This document shows, piece after piece, positions 25,519 to 33,809 of a DNA stretch of 64,000 bases (position 1 is its first letter; every line of letters starts with the position of its first letter). Source of the DNA: Peptostreptococcaceae bacterium (GTDB lineage Bacteria; Bacillota; Clostridia; Peptostreptococcales; Peptostreptococcaceae). Below the pieces are notes generated by a model. That model had not been told where the DNA came from and did not search any database. It worked only from the letters and a program-made list of their open reading frames with translations. The position numbers and the translations under genes were made by a program. The DNA lies in the NCBI GenBank assembly GCA_902363255.1, contig CABIZO010000003.1, positions 62,001 through 126,000 on the forward strand, written 5' to 3'.

Positions 25519-25775
25519 CTATAATTCAACTTTTCATAATCCATGAAGATTACAATAAGCATATACTTCTAGTACTTTATCACTTTCAGTTAAATGTAAA
25601 TTCTATAGTTGGTTCACTATTTATTTCTAAGCATTTACGCTGTGTACCTTGTGTAGTTATCAAATATATACAGCTTATATAATGCTCTTGTCTCATAGGA
25701 TGCAATGTACTTTTATCTTATCCTTTTGATACAGAGTGTATGAGTAGTTACATACCACCATATCTAAATTACTAT
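25519..25775 (-). pseudogene. Superoxide reductase (desulfoferrodoxin/neelaredoxin) pseudogene
   Basis: Minus-strand pieces match the superoxide reductase core: HPMRQEHYIS near the iron site, TTQGTQRKCLEINSEPTIEF, then after a one-base shift LTESDKVLEVYAYCNLHGL, where the family has CNLHGLW. The tryptophan codon is TGA and the reading ends VEL. The upstream part (about 25700-25775) is shortened and out of frame. The conserved HPM, HYI and CNLHG segments make the identification firm, and the frameshift plus nonsense codon make it non-functional. It lies next to the pirin gene, outside the candidate element. Confidence 0.75.
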
Positions 25776-25797
25776 ATTTATAAATTTAATAATTGAA

Positions 25798-26679
25798 TTA
25801 AAAATTAAATGATCCAAATTTTCCTAAATTATAATCTTCATAAGCTTTGATTATTTCTTCCTCAGTATTCATTACAAATGGCCCATGAGCTATAACTGGT
25901 TCATTTAATGCTTCTCCACTTAAAACAATAGCTAAAGAGTTTTCGCTAATTGATTCTAATATAATATCTCCTTCTACATTATCAAATAATATAAAGTCAT
26001 TTTCTTTATATACAGAACCATCATTTATTTTAATCTCTCCATTAATTATCAATATTCCTGTATTGAAATTACTTGGTTCATTTAGTGATACTCTTGCATT
26101 ATTTTTCATATCTACATTGTATATATTTATTTTAGAAAAGGTATCAGCAGGCCCTTTTACTCCTTTTACCTCTCCTGCGATAACTCTTATTTCTCCTCCA
26201 TTGTTATCCAATTTATAAGTAGCCATATCTTCTTTAGAAATTGGTTGATATTTAGGCTTTGTCATCTTATGCTTACTTGGTAGATTAACCCAAAGCTGTA
26301 TCATATGAAGTATTCCTCCATTTTTTGAAAATTCTTCTTCATGATATTCTTTGTGAAGAACCCCACTTCCTGCTGTCATCCACTGTACATCCCCAGGTCC
26401 TATGATCCCATGATTTCCATTGTTATCATGATGCTCAACCTTACCATCATAAGCAATTGTCACTGTTTCAAATCCTCTATGTGGATGTGCTCCTACACCT
26501 CGTCTTTCCTTTGAAGGTTCAAAATAATGTGGTTGATTATAATCTAATAAAATAAATGGTGAAAAACGCTCTAATAAGTTTTTGCCTGATGGAAAATACT
26601 GACTAACTTTAAATCCATCCCCTACAAAATGTGGATCTAATCCTCTAAATACTAACTCTATACTTCTTAATTTATTCAT
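25798..26679 (-). CDS. Pirin family protein
   Basis: This 293-residue bicupin is of the pirin family. The metal-binding cupin shows AHPHRGFETVTIAYDGKVEH (three histidines and a glutamate) and the GPGDVQWMTAGSGVLHKE signature; the C-terminal cupin follows with EVKGVKGPADTF and HGPFVMNTEEEI. Some pirins are quercetinases and others redox-linked regulators; the role here is unknown. AGGTAC precedes the ATG. It lies 70 bases downstream of a MarR gene, with a MarR-type palindrome between them, so it is very likely a MarR target. Confidence 0.92.
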   Translation of the reverse strand: MNKLRSIELVFRGLDPHFVGDGFKVSQYFPSGKNLLERFSPFILLDYNQPHYFEPSKERRGVGAHPHRGFETVTIAYDGKVEHHDNNGNHGIIGPGDVQWMTAGSGVLHKEYHEEEFSKNGGILHMIQLWVNLPSKHKMTKPKYQPISKEDMATYKLDNNGGEIRVIAGEVKGVKGPADTFSKINIYNVDMKNNARVSLNEPSNFNTGILIINGEIKINDGSVYKENDFILFDNVEGDIILESISENSLAIVLSGEALNEPVIAHGPFVMNTEEEIIKAYEDYNLGKFGSFNF

Positions 26680-26708
26680 GATGTACCTCCATCTTATCTG
26701 TTTATTTT

Positions 26709-26726
26709 TATCACTAATTAGTGATA
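26709..26726. promoter_or_regulatory. MarR-type operator between marR and pirin
   Basis: The perfect 18-bp palindrome TATCACTAATTAGTGATA shares its core with the 26-bp palindrome at 27193-27218. It lies 30 bases before the pirin start. Confidence 0.8.
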
Positions 26727-26748
26727 TATCTTTAAAAATTTTTATTTT

Positions 26749-27186
26749 TTATTTAAATTTCTTTAATATATCCTTTAATACTATTTTTTCTTCATCCGTT
26801 AATATATTAAAGATATTATTTATATTTTTTATATGATCTGGTAATATTTCTTCTATAACATCTCTTCCTTTATCTGTTATAGATATTATGGTAGACCTTC
26901 TGTCTAGTGGGTCTGAAATCTTTTTTATAAATCCATCCTTCTCTAAATTTTTTACCACTACTGTTATATTTCCTGATGTAGTTAATATTTTTTCCATTAT
27001 TTCACCTATTCTTAAGTCTCCTTTGTTATACAGAACCTCAAGAACTCCAAACTGCGAAATTGTTAATCCACTTTCTTTTATAGTTTTATACTCTAAGCTA
27101 TGAATTTTATGTTCTGCCCTAGTAAAATCTATTAATGTGGATAAATTAAGTTTACTATCGTTAATTAATGTTTTTATATTTTCCAT
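26749..27186 (-). CDS. MarR family transcriptional regulator
   Basis: This 145-residue winged HTH protein has the family's recognition helix region ILTTSGNITVVVKNLEKDGF and wing ISDPLDRRSTIISITDKG, with dimerisation helices at both ends. MarR proteins bind palindromes and release them on contact with phenolic or oxidising compounds. Two near-identical palindromes flank this gene, one at its own promoter and one before the pirin gene, giving a clear autoregulated marR-pirin unit. Confidence 0.92.
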   Translation of the reverse strand: MENIKTLINDSKLNLSTLIDFTRAEHKIHSLEYKTIKESGLTISQFGVLEVLYNKGDLRIGEIMEKILTTSGNITVVVKNLEKDGFIKKISDPLDRRSTIISITDKGRDVIEEILPDHIKNINNIFNILTDEEKIVLKDILKKFK

Positions 27187-27192
27187 AAATCA

Positions 27193-27218
27193 ATATTATC
27201 ACTAATTAGTGATAATAT
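27193..27218. promoter_or_regulatory. MarR autoregulatory operator (26-bp palindrome)
   Basis: ATATTATCACTAA and its exact complement form a perfect 26-bp palindrome 7 bases before the MarR start codon. Binding here should block marR expression. Confidence 0.85.
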
Positions 27219-27319
27219 CAAGCTATAATTTAAAAAATATAAAAGTAGAACTTTAAATATAATTATTTAATATCACTTCACTTTTATTTTTCATCCTTCC
27301 TTAGATAGATTTATACTAT

Positions 27320-27352
27320 AAAAAGGTATCGACCTTTAGTCAATACCTTTTA
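27320..27352 (-). terminator. Terminator after the MBL hydrolase gene
   Basis: The stem aaaaggtat / ataccttttat with a loop of about 14 bases is followed by T's, just beyond the stop at 27354. Confidence 0.7.
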
Positions 27353-27353
27353 T

Positions 27354-28073
27354 TTATATATTTTCTAATGATCTTTTTATATCTGATTGATATATTCCTC
27401 CATGATAACATATAATCCTATCAATATCATAATTTAGTAACTTATTTATAGTTTTTTTAGCTTCACCCATATCTAAGGTATATTGTGGGTTTGCTATGTC
27501 TAATTTATTATTCTCAATAACTAAAGCATCTCCAGCTATTAATGTTCTGCTTTCCTTAATATAAATTGATATATGTCCTGGCATATGTCCCGGTGTTTCT
27601 ATTATCTCTATACCTCCACACCAATCAAATGTATCACCATCATTCAATGTTCTATCTATATCAACACTCTCTATTAATTCTAGCGTTTTATGGAAATTTA
27701 ATGCCCATTCTTTTTGTTCTTCTGACAAGCTATCATATATTGCCTCTGCTTGTTGAAGTCTTAAAGATTTTTCTTTTCCATTAATATATTTTTCATCTTT
27801 TGATGATGATAATATTTTTATGTTTGGATATTTTGACTTTAAATCAGCTGCGGATCCCATATGATCAAAATCATGATGAGTTATAATTAGCTTTGTTAAT
27901 TCGTCTAAATCTATATTATTTTTACTTGCACAATCTTCTATTAATGCTAAAAAGTCAGGATAACCACAATCAATTAAAATCATTTCTTTATCATCTCTTA
28001 ATATAACAGGATATATTGAATCTACTACTCCATTGAGTTCAAAATTTATTTCTAATACATTTAATTTATTCAT
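27354..28073 (-). CDS. MBL-fold metallo-hydrolase
   Basis: This 239-residue metallo-beta-lactamase-fold protein has the metal motifs ITHHDFDHMGSAADL (HxHxDH type), ETPGHMPGHISIYI, a GDAL aspartate and a late IICYHGG histidine. It belongs to the large group of small stand-alone hydrolases with unspecified substrates (thioesters, lactones, phosphodiesters). GGAGG precedes the ATG. It is a single-gene unit with its own terminator. Confidence 0.88.
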   Translation of the reverse strand: MNKLNVLEINFELNGVVDSIYPVILRDDKEMILIDCGYPDFLALIEDCASKNNIDLDELTKLIITHHDFDHMGSAADLKSKYPNIKILSSSKDEKYINGKEKSLRLQQAEAIYDSLSEEQKEWALNFHKTLELIESVDIDRTLNDGDTFDWCGGIEIIETPGHMPGHISIYIKESRTLIAGDALVIENNKLDIANPQYTLDMGEAKKTINKLLNYDIDRIICYHGGIYQSDIKRSLENI

Positions 28074-28280
28074 ATTACTACCTCCATAATTAATAATCTC
28101 TCATGTATAGATTATAATTATATCACTAAATATTTAAATGAATATGTTCATAAACTATTCTGTATTATTTTTGATTATATAAAGCAATTATTCTTTATTT
28201 TTCTCTTCTCTTGTTATTCTTCTTATATTACTTATTATATACATATTAGTATGCAATTTTTGTTAAGTTATCATACAGAA

Positions 28281-28318
28281 AGGTGTATAAATAGATTTAA
28301 ACTTCTACTTATACACCT
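28281..28318 (-). terminator. Terminator after the cation:proton antiporter gene
   Basis: A 10-bp stem (aggtgtataa / ttatacacct) with partial inner pairing is followed by TTCTG on the minus strand. The T-tract is weak. Confidence 0.55.
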
Positions 28319-28340
28319 AGTTATCATGTATTTATATTTT

Positions 28341-29633
28341 CTAGTTAGATACTGGCTCTGCATTTGAATCTTTATCTACTTTAATTTCTCCTGCCATTTT
28401 AAAGGCTTGCTTAGCTAGAAATACTGCTATAATCTCATTTATAACAGCAGCTGCTGCAATAGTTCCTTGTATCATGGCAGCATATTCTGGCACAAATGGT
28501 GCTAAAGTTGTAACTGCTATTCCAGTAAATATAAGAGATACTCCTGAATGAGGTAAAAGAGAAAGACCCAAGTATTTACATACTTTATCATCAGCTTTTG
28601 ATAACTTACCACCTGTGTAAGCACCTAATATCTTACCACCTCCACGAGATATTATATATATAGCCGTAAGAATTCCTGCACCAAATATTAAATTATAATC
28701 TAGTGGAGCTCCTAAGTCTATTACCATTATAACTAATGCTATACCTATTATTGGGTTAATAACCTCCATTATCTCATGCAATCTTTCTTGTCCAACCATA
28801 TTGGCAATAATAGCTGAGAATGATATACCAGATAGTAATAGATTTATTGATAGTATATTATCATTTACATATCTACCAATAATAACTGTAACAACTATTA
28901 ATAATGTCAGCTTTAATAAAATTTCTAACTTAGATTTTTCCTTATTTAAAGTTTCACTTTCTGCTATACCAGCAAATACAGTTACGTTTTTATGTACCTT
29001 ATTTTGTAATATTTTAGCAACTATAATACCTGTAACTGCTCCAATAGCTAGTGGCAATATTATCATCATTAATATAGAAATAATATTTACTTTTTCTCCC
29101 GTCATAGTCCCTGAAACTACGCCTATAACTAAGAAAAATACAAATAGCGCTAAGACATCATCCAACGCAGCTAACGGTATTAAAGTTTTTGAAACTGGCC
29201 CCTTAGCATTATACTCTTTAACTATTGATAAGGATGGTGCTGGTGCTGTTGCTAATGCAATTGCTCCAAATACTAAAGCTATAGAAATTGGAATGTCTGC
29301 AAATATTAAAAATGCAATTGTAACAAATATAAATGCTGTCATACCTTCAAAAAAGCATATGGTAATTATTTGTTTTCCTGACTTCTTAAGCTCCTCCAAT
29401 ATTAATTCAGTACCTATTAAGATACCTACTAAAACTTCTGCAACATTACTAAAAATATGGAACCACTCTGCATCCATTATGCTGCTATTCATCCAGTTTA
29501 GTGCATGTGGTCCTATTACCATACCTGTTAATAACCATCCAAGTATAGATGGTAACTTGAGTTTTGAAACTAATTTTCCAACTATTAACGCTATAACTGT
29601 AAATACAACTAATAGTATAATTCCTTTAATCAC
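28341..29633 (-). CDS. CPA2-type cation:proton antiporter
   Basis: This 430-residue membrane protein has about twelve spans of the Na+/H+ exchanger (KefB/CPA2) fold and no C-terminal TrkA-N domain. Motifs include LPSILGWLLTGMVIGPHALN in the first spans, ALATAPAPSL and PLAALDDVLALFVF, with the aspartate pair of the ion path. It likely exchanges Na+ or K+ for H+. It starts 15 bases after the TetR gene, so the two form an operon under TetR control. Confidence 0.88.
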   Translation of the reverse strand: MIKGIILLVVFTVIALIVGKLVSKLKLPSILGWLLTGMVIGPHALNWMNSSIMDAEWFHIFSNVAEVLVGILIGTELILEELKKSGKQIITICFFEGMTAFIFVTIAFLIFADIPISIALVFGAIALATAPAPSLSIVKEYNAKGPVSKTLIPLAALDDVLALFVFFLVIGVVSGTMTGEKVNIISILMMIILPLAIGAVTGIIVAKILQNKVHKNVTVFAGIAESETLNKEKSKLEILLKLTLLIVVTVIIGRYVNDNILSINLLLSGISFSAIIANMVGQERLHEIMEVINPIIGIALVIMVIDLGAPLDYNLIFGAGILTAIYIISRGGGKILGAYTGGKLSKADDKVCKYLGLSLLPHSGVSLIFTGIAVTTLAPFVPEYAAMIQGTIAAAAVINEIIAVFLAKQAFKMAGEIKVDKDSNAEPVSN

Positions 29634-29648
29634 TTAAACATCCTCCTT

Positions 29649-30254
29649 TTATTTGTCAATGCCTTCAAACACCATTTCTATCATTATCTTATGGTCTTTT
29701 CTAAACTCTTCTATAACAATATCCTTATCCTTATACTCTATATCTTTCATATGTTTTTCTTCTAATTTTAAACCTATCATTGTGATTAATTCACAAGCTT
29801 TTTCCCTATCAAACTTTGGATTAAAATCTATGTTTTTTATAACTTCATGTAAAAGAGCATTGTTATAATCCTCAAACTCATTAGCGATTTCTCTTGCTTC
29901 TTCTATAGTGTTATTTAATACTAGGTTTACAATAATCTTAGAGTACAACGGGTTTTCTCCAAAGAATTTAAACTTAGAATTAAAATATTCACTTATATAA
30001 TCAATACCTTTTTTATTACTATCTTGTATTTGTATTTTTATATTTTCTTTAAAATTATCAATAACATATCTAGCTACAGTTAAATAAATGTTTTCTTTAG
30101 AACCATAATAATGATAAAGTAATCCTTTTGATATTTCAGCTTTTTTACAAATAACATTTGTAGATGTGGCTTGATATCCATTATTTGCAAACTCTTCAAG
30201 CGCAACATTAAGTATTTTCTTCTTTACGTCCATCGAAGACTCTTTTTCTTTCAT
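29649..30254 (-). CDS. TetR family regulator of the antiporter operon
   Basis: This 201-residue repressor has an N-terminal HTH with ALEEFANNGYQATSTNVICK and ISKGLLYHYYGSKENIYL, the TetR signature. The C-terminal ligand domain is not assignable. It starts after AGGAGG and is followed closely by the antiporter gene. Two near-palindromic GACC/GGTC sites upstream support autoregulation. Confidence 0.93.
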   Translation of the reverse strand: MKEKESSMDVKKKILNVALEEFANNGYQATSTNVICKKAEISKGLLYHYYGSKENIYLTVARYVIDNFKENIKIQIQDSNKKGIDYISEYFNSKFKFFGENPLYSKIIVNLVLNNTIEEAREIANEFEDYNNALLHEVIKNIDFNPKFDREKACELITMIGLKLEEKHMKDIEYKDKDIVIEEFRKDHKIMIEMVFEGIDK

Positions 30255-30270
30255 ATTATCCTCCTCAATT

Positions 30271-30320
30271 GACCAGGTGGTCTATAATTATAAATGATAT
30301 CATTTACCGACCACCCGGTC
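30271..30320. promoter_or_regulatory. TetR operators, two copies
   Basis: TTGACCAGGTGGTC (core 30271-30282) and GACCACCCGGTCAA (core 30309-30320) are inverted versions of the same near-palindromic site, in the promoter region of the tetR-antiporter operon. This is the usual TetR-family pattern TTGACC-N4-GGTCAA. Confidence 0.8.
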
Positions 30321-30344
30321 AATATTTTTTTAATTAAATAAAAT

Positions 30345-30383
30345 AAAAAAGAATTGCTGATTTATTAAAATAGCAATTCTTTT
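30345..30383 (-). terminator. Terminator after the D,D-carboxypeptidase gene
   Basis: The stem aaaagaattgct / agcaattctttt with a 13-base loop has A/T runs on both sides. Confidence 0.8.
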
Positions 30384-30411
30384 ATATTACCTCTTTTTTA
30401 AGATTTTAATT

Positions 30412-32208
30412 CTACTTAACTGTGATTGTCTTTTCACTTGTAGCATATCCCGACTTACTTATCTTTACTACTACTTTTCTCCCTGACTTCTGCTTTGGTA
30501 TAGTTAACTTATAAGCACCTTTTGAATCTACAGTTACAGTTTTTCCTATTTGCTTTCCATTTACATATGCTTTAACAGTAGCTCCCTTTAACCCTTTTCC
30601 GCTTATACTTGTTGAAGTTTTCTTTATACTATTCACTGTAAATGATGTAAATACTTTTTTAACTGTGATTGTCTTTTCACTTGTAGCATATCCTGACTTG
30701 ATCATCTTTACTGATACTTTAACTCCACTTTTTTGCTTTGGTATTGTTAACTTATAAACTCCTTTTGAGTCCACAGTTGATGTTTTTCCTATTTGCTTTC
30801 CATTTACATATGCTTTAACAGTAGCTCCCTTTTCTCCATAACCACTTATAGATGTTGATGTTGATTTAACAGTATTTACTGTAAATTTTTTAAATGTTTT
30901 AACTTTATATGACATTGCATCTAATATCAATATCATTTCTTCTCTAGAAATTGATGCATTTGTATTATATTTATAATCCTTTGGCAATACATTTAATTCA
31001 TATAAATGAACCATCTTATTAAAATCACTTGATGATAAATGTCCAAGTGCATTCTTATACTTATTTTTTACACTTGTACTATAACTTTTGCTGTGGAAAT
31101 CTTTAAAAAGATTGGCAACTTCTAATAAAGTTATCTTATTTTCACTACTACTTGTGGTATAAGAAGACTTTAAAATTTTATTTGTAGTATTTATAAATTC
31201 TTTTTTGCTAACTTTTGTACTCTTCCAAAGCTTACCTGATGAAGTCATTGATAAAACTCCATTTGATAAATGCTTGTTTATAATTGATTTAGAAGAAGAA
31301 TATCTAATATCATAGAAACTTTTTTCTAATTTACTTTTATAATTTTGGAAAGTATAAGTTAATAGTTTATTTATATCTACAAACATTTGAGTACGAGTGC
31401 TTTTTCCAAAGAACGCACATATTACTTCTCTTCCTGAACTATCTTTCGCTGTTGTCGTTAGTGCATATCCTGCTCTATCCGTAGTACCTGTTTTAGAACC
31501 TATTATCTTAAATAAATGCTTAGAATAGCTTTGATTTCTTAAAAAATTATTAGATGCATTTAAGGTTTTTGATGTACCTTTGTAAAAGTTCTTAATTGTA
31601 TAATATGGTTTTTCAACAATTTTTCTTATTGTATCATTTGTCATTGAATATCTTGTTAGTTTTGCTATATCACTAGCAGTTGAATATATTTTTGGATTTT
31701 TGTGCCAATCCATCCCTGTTGGATTATCGAAATAAGAACTATTCATTCCTATCTCTTTTGCTTTTTTATTCATCATATTTACAAATTGTTCCTTAGATCC
31801 ACCAACTTCATCTGCTATTATATCCGCTGCATCTCCTGCTGAATAAACCAAAAGCATATTTAAAAGCTCTTCTAAAGTATATGTATATCCGGCTTTTAAC
31901 CCTGCAACCGTAGTTTCTTTATCAACATTATCTAAAATAGATTGTTTTACTTTTATTTTTTTAGATAAACTACAATTTTCTATTGCTACTATTGCTGTTA
32001 ATAATTTTGTCGTACTTGCTGGATAAATTCTTTTGTTTCCATTTTGGGATATAATTATTTCTCCGGAATTTGCATCCATAACTACATAAGCATGCGCCGA
32101 AACCTTTGGCTTTGCTGATGTGGCTTCTACCTCACTAATAAGTGAGCCACTTGATATTAGCATTACAATTGCTAAAAATAAAGATATGATTTTTTTGATT
32201 TTTGTCAT
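30412..32208 (-). CDS. Serine D-Ala-D-Ala carboxypeptidase (DacF-like) with two C-terminal Ig-like repeats
   Basis: This 598-residue exported penicillin-binding protein of the S11 type trims peptidoglycan side chains. A signal peptide (KKIISLFLAIVMLISSGSLI) is followed by the catalytic domain with YPASTTKLLTAIV (SxxK), a VYSAGDAADI element at the SxN position and IGSKTGTTDRAGY (KTG). After a less conserved middle part (about residues 300-440) come two near-identical 80-residue beta repeats, each containing GATVKAYVNGKQIGKT and SGYATSEKTITVK, probably wall- or polysaccharide-binding Ig-like modules. The start at 32206-32208 fits GGGGGAG. DNA of the two repeats (about 30412-30655 and 30656-30898) is also alike, so recombination could change the copy number. 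Confidence 0.9.
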   Translation of the reverse strand: MTKIKKIISLFLAIVMLISSGSLISEVEATSAKPKVSAHAYVVMDANSGEIIISQNGNKRIYPASTTKLLTAIVAIENCSLSKKIKVKQSILDNVDKETTVAGLKAGYTYTLEELLNMLLVYSAGDAADIIADEVGGSKEQFVNMMNKKAKEIGMNSSYFDNPTGMDWHKNPKIYSTASDIAKLTRYSMTNDTIRKIVEKPYYTIKNFYKGTSKTLNASNNFLRNQSYSKHLFKIIGSKTGTTDRAGYALTTTAKDSSGREVICAFFGKSTRTQMFVDINKLLTYTFQNYKSKLEKSFYDIRYSSSKSIINKHLSNGVLSMTSSGKLWKSTKVSKKEFINTTNKILKSSYTTSSSENKITLLEVANLFKDFHSKSYSTSVKNKYKNALGHLSSSDFNKMVHLYELNVLPKDYKYNTNASISREEMILILDAMSYKVKTFKKFTVNTVKSTSTSISGYGEKGATVKAYVNGKQIGKTSTVDSKGVYKLTIPKQKSGVKVSVKMIKSGYATSEKTITVKKVFTSFTVNSIKKTSTSISGKGLKGATVKAYVNGKQIGKTVTVDSKGAYKLTIPKQKSGRKVVVKISKSGYATSEKTITVK

Positions 32209-32296
32209 TTTCTCCCCCATGTTTTCCTAAATTTTTCTAATTTATTATAAGGGCTGATTGTTATCTTAGTCAAGGAAATACGTTATCTTGAAAAAT

Positions 32297-32327
32297 AAAA
32301 AACTACTAAGATGTAAACTTAGTAATT
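32297..32327 (-). terminator. Hairpin downstream of the DUF3788 gene
   Basis: The stem aactactaag / cttagtaatt resembles the hairpin at 25016-25050 in both stem sequence and the following ctcattt. It probably ends the transcript of the DUF3788 gene. Confidence 0.5.
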
Positions 32328-32433
32328 CCCTATTGCTCATTTGTTGAATTTTATTATAATATTTATTAACTTTGTAAAACATGCTACGTTACTTGCGGTA
32401 CGGCTCTATATAACAGTAATAAGTAAATATGTA

Positions 32434-32856
32434 CTACTTGCTTTCATATCGAATATGGATAAGTCTTAATACATCGCTATATACCTCTCCCATATCCTCT
32501 AAATCTATCATAAGCCATTTTTGATTATTTCCTTCTTTAGTTTGATGATATAAACACTGTATTTCATAAGAAAGCTCTGACAAAATATTTTCTAATTTTT
32601 CTTTTTCCTTTTTGCCTATAACCACTAATATTGTAAAATAATTTTCTCTTGGATATATGGTACATAAGGATTTTCCTGATTTTTTAAATTTTAAATTCCA
32701 ACCATATTCCCAATTACATTTGCTAAATTCTACTTTAGAACTTGCTTTATATCGTTTATCCATCTCCAAGCAAAATTCATCAAACAAACTATTCCTTATG
32801 TAAATACCAATTTCCTCTACTGACGGTTTATAATTAAACTCTTCTCTAACAAACAT
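32434..32856 (-). CDS. DUF3788 family protein
   Basis: This 140-residue soluble protein shows the family pattern YGWNLKFKKSGKSLCTIYP then ENYFTILVVIGKKE and a C-terminal part ending in LRLIHIRYESK. DUF3788 proteins are widespread in Firmicutes and have no known function. AAAGGAG precedes the ATG. No operon partner. Confidence 0.8.
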   Translation of the reverse strand: MFVREEFNYKPSVEEIGIYIRNSLFDEFCLEMDKRYKASSKVEFSKCNWEYGWNLKFKKSGKSLCTIYPRENYFTILVVIGKKEKEKLENILSELSYEIQCLYHQTKEGNNQKWLMIDLEDMGEVYSDVLRLIHIRYESK

Positions 32857-32897
32857 ATAAAACTCCTTTCTTAATTTTAATTGATTTATTTATTTGG

Positions 32898-32966
32898 TTA
32901 ATTCAATGCATTTTTAACCATTTCTTCAAAAGATTTTGCTTCAGTTCCACATACTTCAACAATTTA
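32898..32966 (-). pseudogene. Possible dodecin-like gene fragment
   Basis: About 22 minus-strand codons read IVEVCGTEAKSFEEMVKNAL and then stop. The pattern (G-T-E-x-K-S-F-E-E plus NAL) recalls the first strand and helix of dodecin flavin-binding proteins, which are about 70 residues. No start codon or ribosome site is visible, so this looks like a remnant. Confidence 0.3.
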
Positions 32967-32992
32967 CAAGACTCAAACTCCAACACAAAAAT

Positions 32993-33014
32993 GGCGTTAC
33001 ATTTTTGTAACGCC
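32993..33014 (-). terminator. Terminator overlapping the end of yqeB
   Basis: The 9-bp stem ggcgttaca / tgtaacgcc is followed by ATTTTTGT on the minus strand. It includes the last codons and stop of yqeB and ends the molybdenum hydroxylase operon. Confidence 0.8.
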
Positions 33015-33809
33015 CTTCATCTTCAAATACATCACAGCTTCCAAAACTCCACCAGCAATAGTTCTTGCTTTATCCGATATAGTATAGGAATTATTTATCT
33101 CTTCTATACGAGGATCAATATCAGCTATCTTAAGTCTTTCCTTTATTACACTTTTATCTCTAATAATCCCCCTCAAAAGACCATCTATTGTAGCCTTAAC
33201 TTCCACCCCATCAATAGTTGCTAAGACTTCACCTTTTTTAACTATATCCCCTATGTCCTTCACATTTGATATAGTTCCTGAAGCTGGTGAATATATAACA
33301 CGATCTTTACTTACGCCCTTTATTTCTCCAGGAATTCCTGTGTTTGCCGTAGCATATCCACTTTCTATGATTCTACCTAAGTCGTGACCTCTCATAGTTT
33401 CTATTACAATATCTACATCTTCTCCTGCACAAAATCCTGGTCCTAAAGCTATAGTTATTGGTGCCATACCCTTTGTTGTTCCTAGATTTTTTTTAGCAAG
33501 TATAGCATCTACTACTACCAATGGTTTTATTTTTTCAATATATTTACCATAAGGATCTATTATTACGGGGATGTTGTTCCTATCTAGTATGGAGTAAACT
33601 TCTTCTATATTATTTGCCTTTTCGCTTATAACATTTTCCACCATAACCTGTCCTTCATATATGGCTTCACTAAAGCATACAGATCTTCTTATGGCAGATG
33701 GATTTTCTATCTCTAGTATTACTACTTTAAATCCGCATCTATGAAGTTTGTGTATTGTACCAGTGGCTATATCTCCCCCACCTCTAATTACGATTATGTC
33801 CTTTTTCAT
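32997..33809 (-). CDS. yqeB: Selenium-dependent molybdenum hydroxylase accessory protein YqeB
   Basis: This 270-residue protein of the YqeB (EF2563) family is a marker of selenium-requiring molybdenum hydroxylases. The N-terminus is Rossmann-like (IIVIRGGGDIATGTIHKLHR). A central GPGFCAGEDVDIVIETMRGH holds a conserved cysteine, and the C-terminal half carries a biotinyl/lipoyl-like beta segment (YSPASGTISNVKDIGDIVKK). The exact biochemical step in making the labile selenium cofactor is unknown. It overlaps the end of the mocA-type gene and is the last gene of the operon. Confidence 0.92.
   Translation of the reverse strand: MKKDIIVIRGGGDIATGTIHKLHRCGFKVVILEIENPSAIRRSVCFSEAIYEGQVMVENVISEKANNIEEVYSILDRNNIPVIIDPYGKYIEKIKPLVVVDAILAKKNLGTTKGMAPITIALGPGFCAGEDVDIVIETMRGHDLGRIIESGYATANTGIPGEIKGVSKDRVIYSPASGTISNVKDIGDIVKKGEVLATIDGVEVKATIDGLLRGIIRDKSVIKERLKIADIDPRIEEINNSYTISDKARTIAGGVLEAVMYLKMKGVTKM

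Noticed and set aside
25519..25775. TGA in the superoxide reductase remnant as selenocysteine
   Set aside because: It replaces a conserved tryptophan, not a cysteine, and the gene is also frameshifted.
28801..29637. Long rightward open frame opposite the antiporter gene
   Set aside because: It mirrors the antiporter coding sequence on the other strand; low-GC codon usage produces such long antisense frames.
30412..32208. Surface-layer or sortase-anchored protein
   Set aside because: It has the SxxK and KTG motifs of a D,D-carboxypeptidase and no LPxTG or SLH segments.
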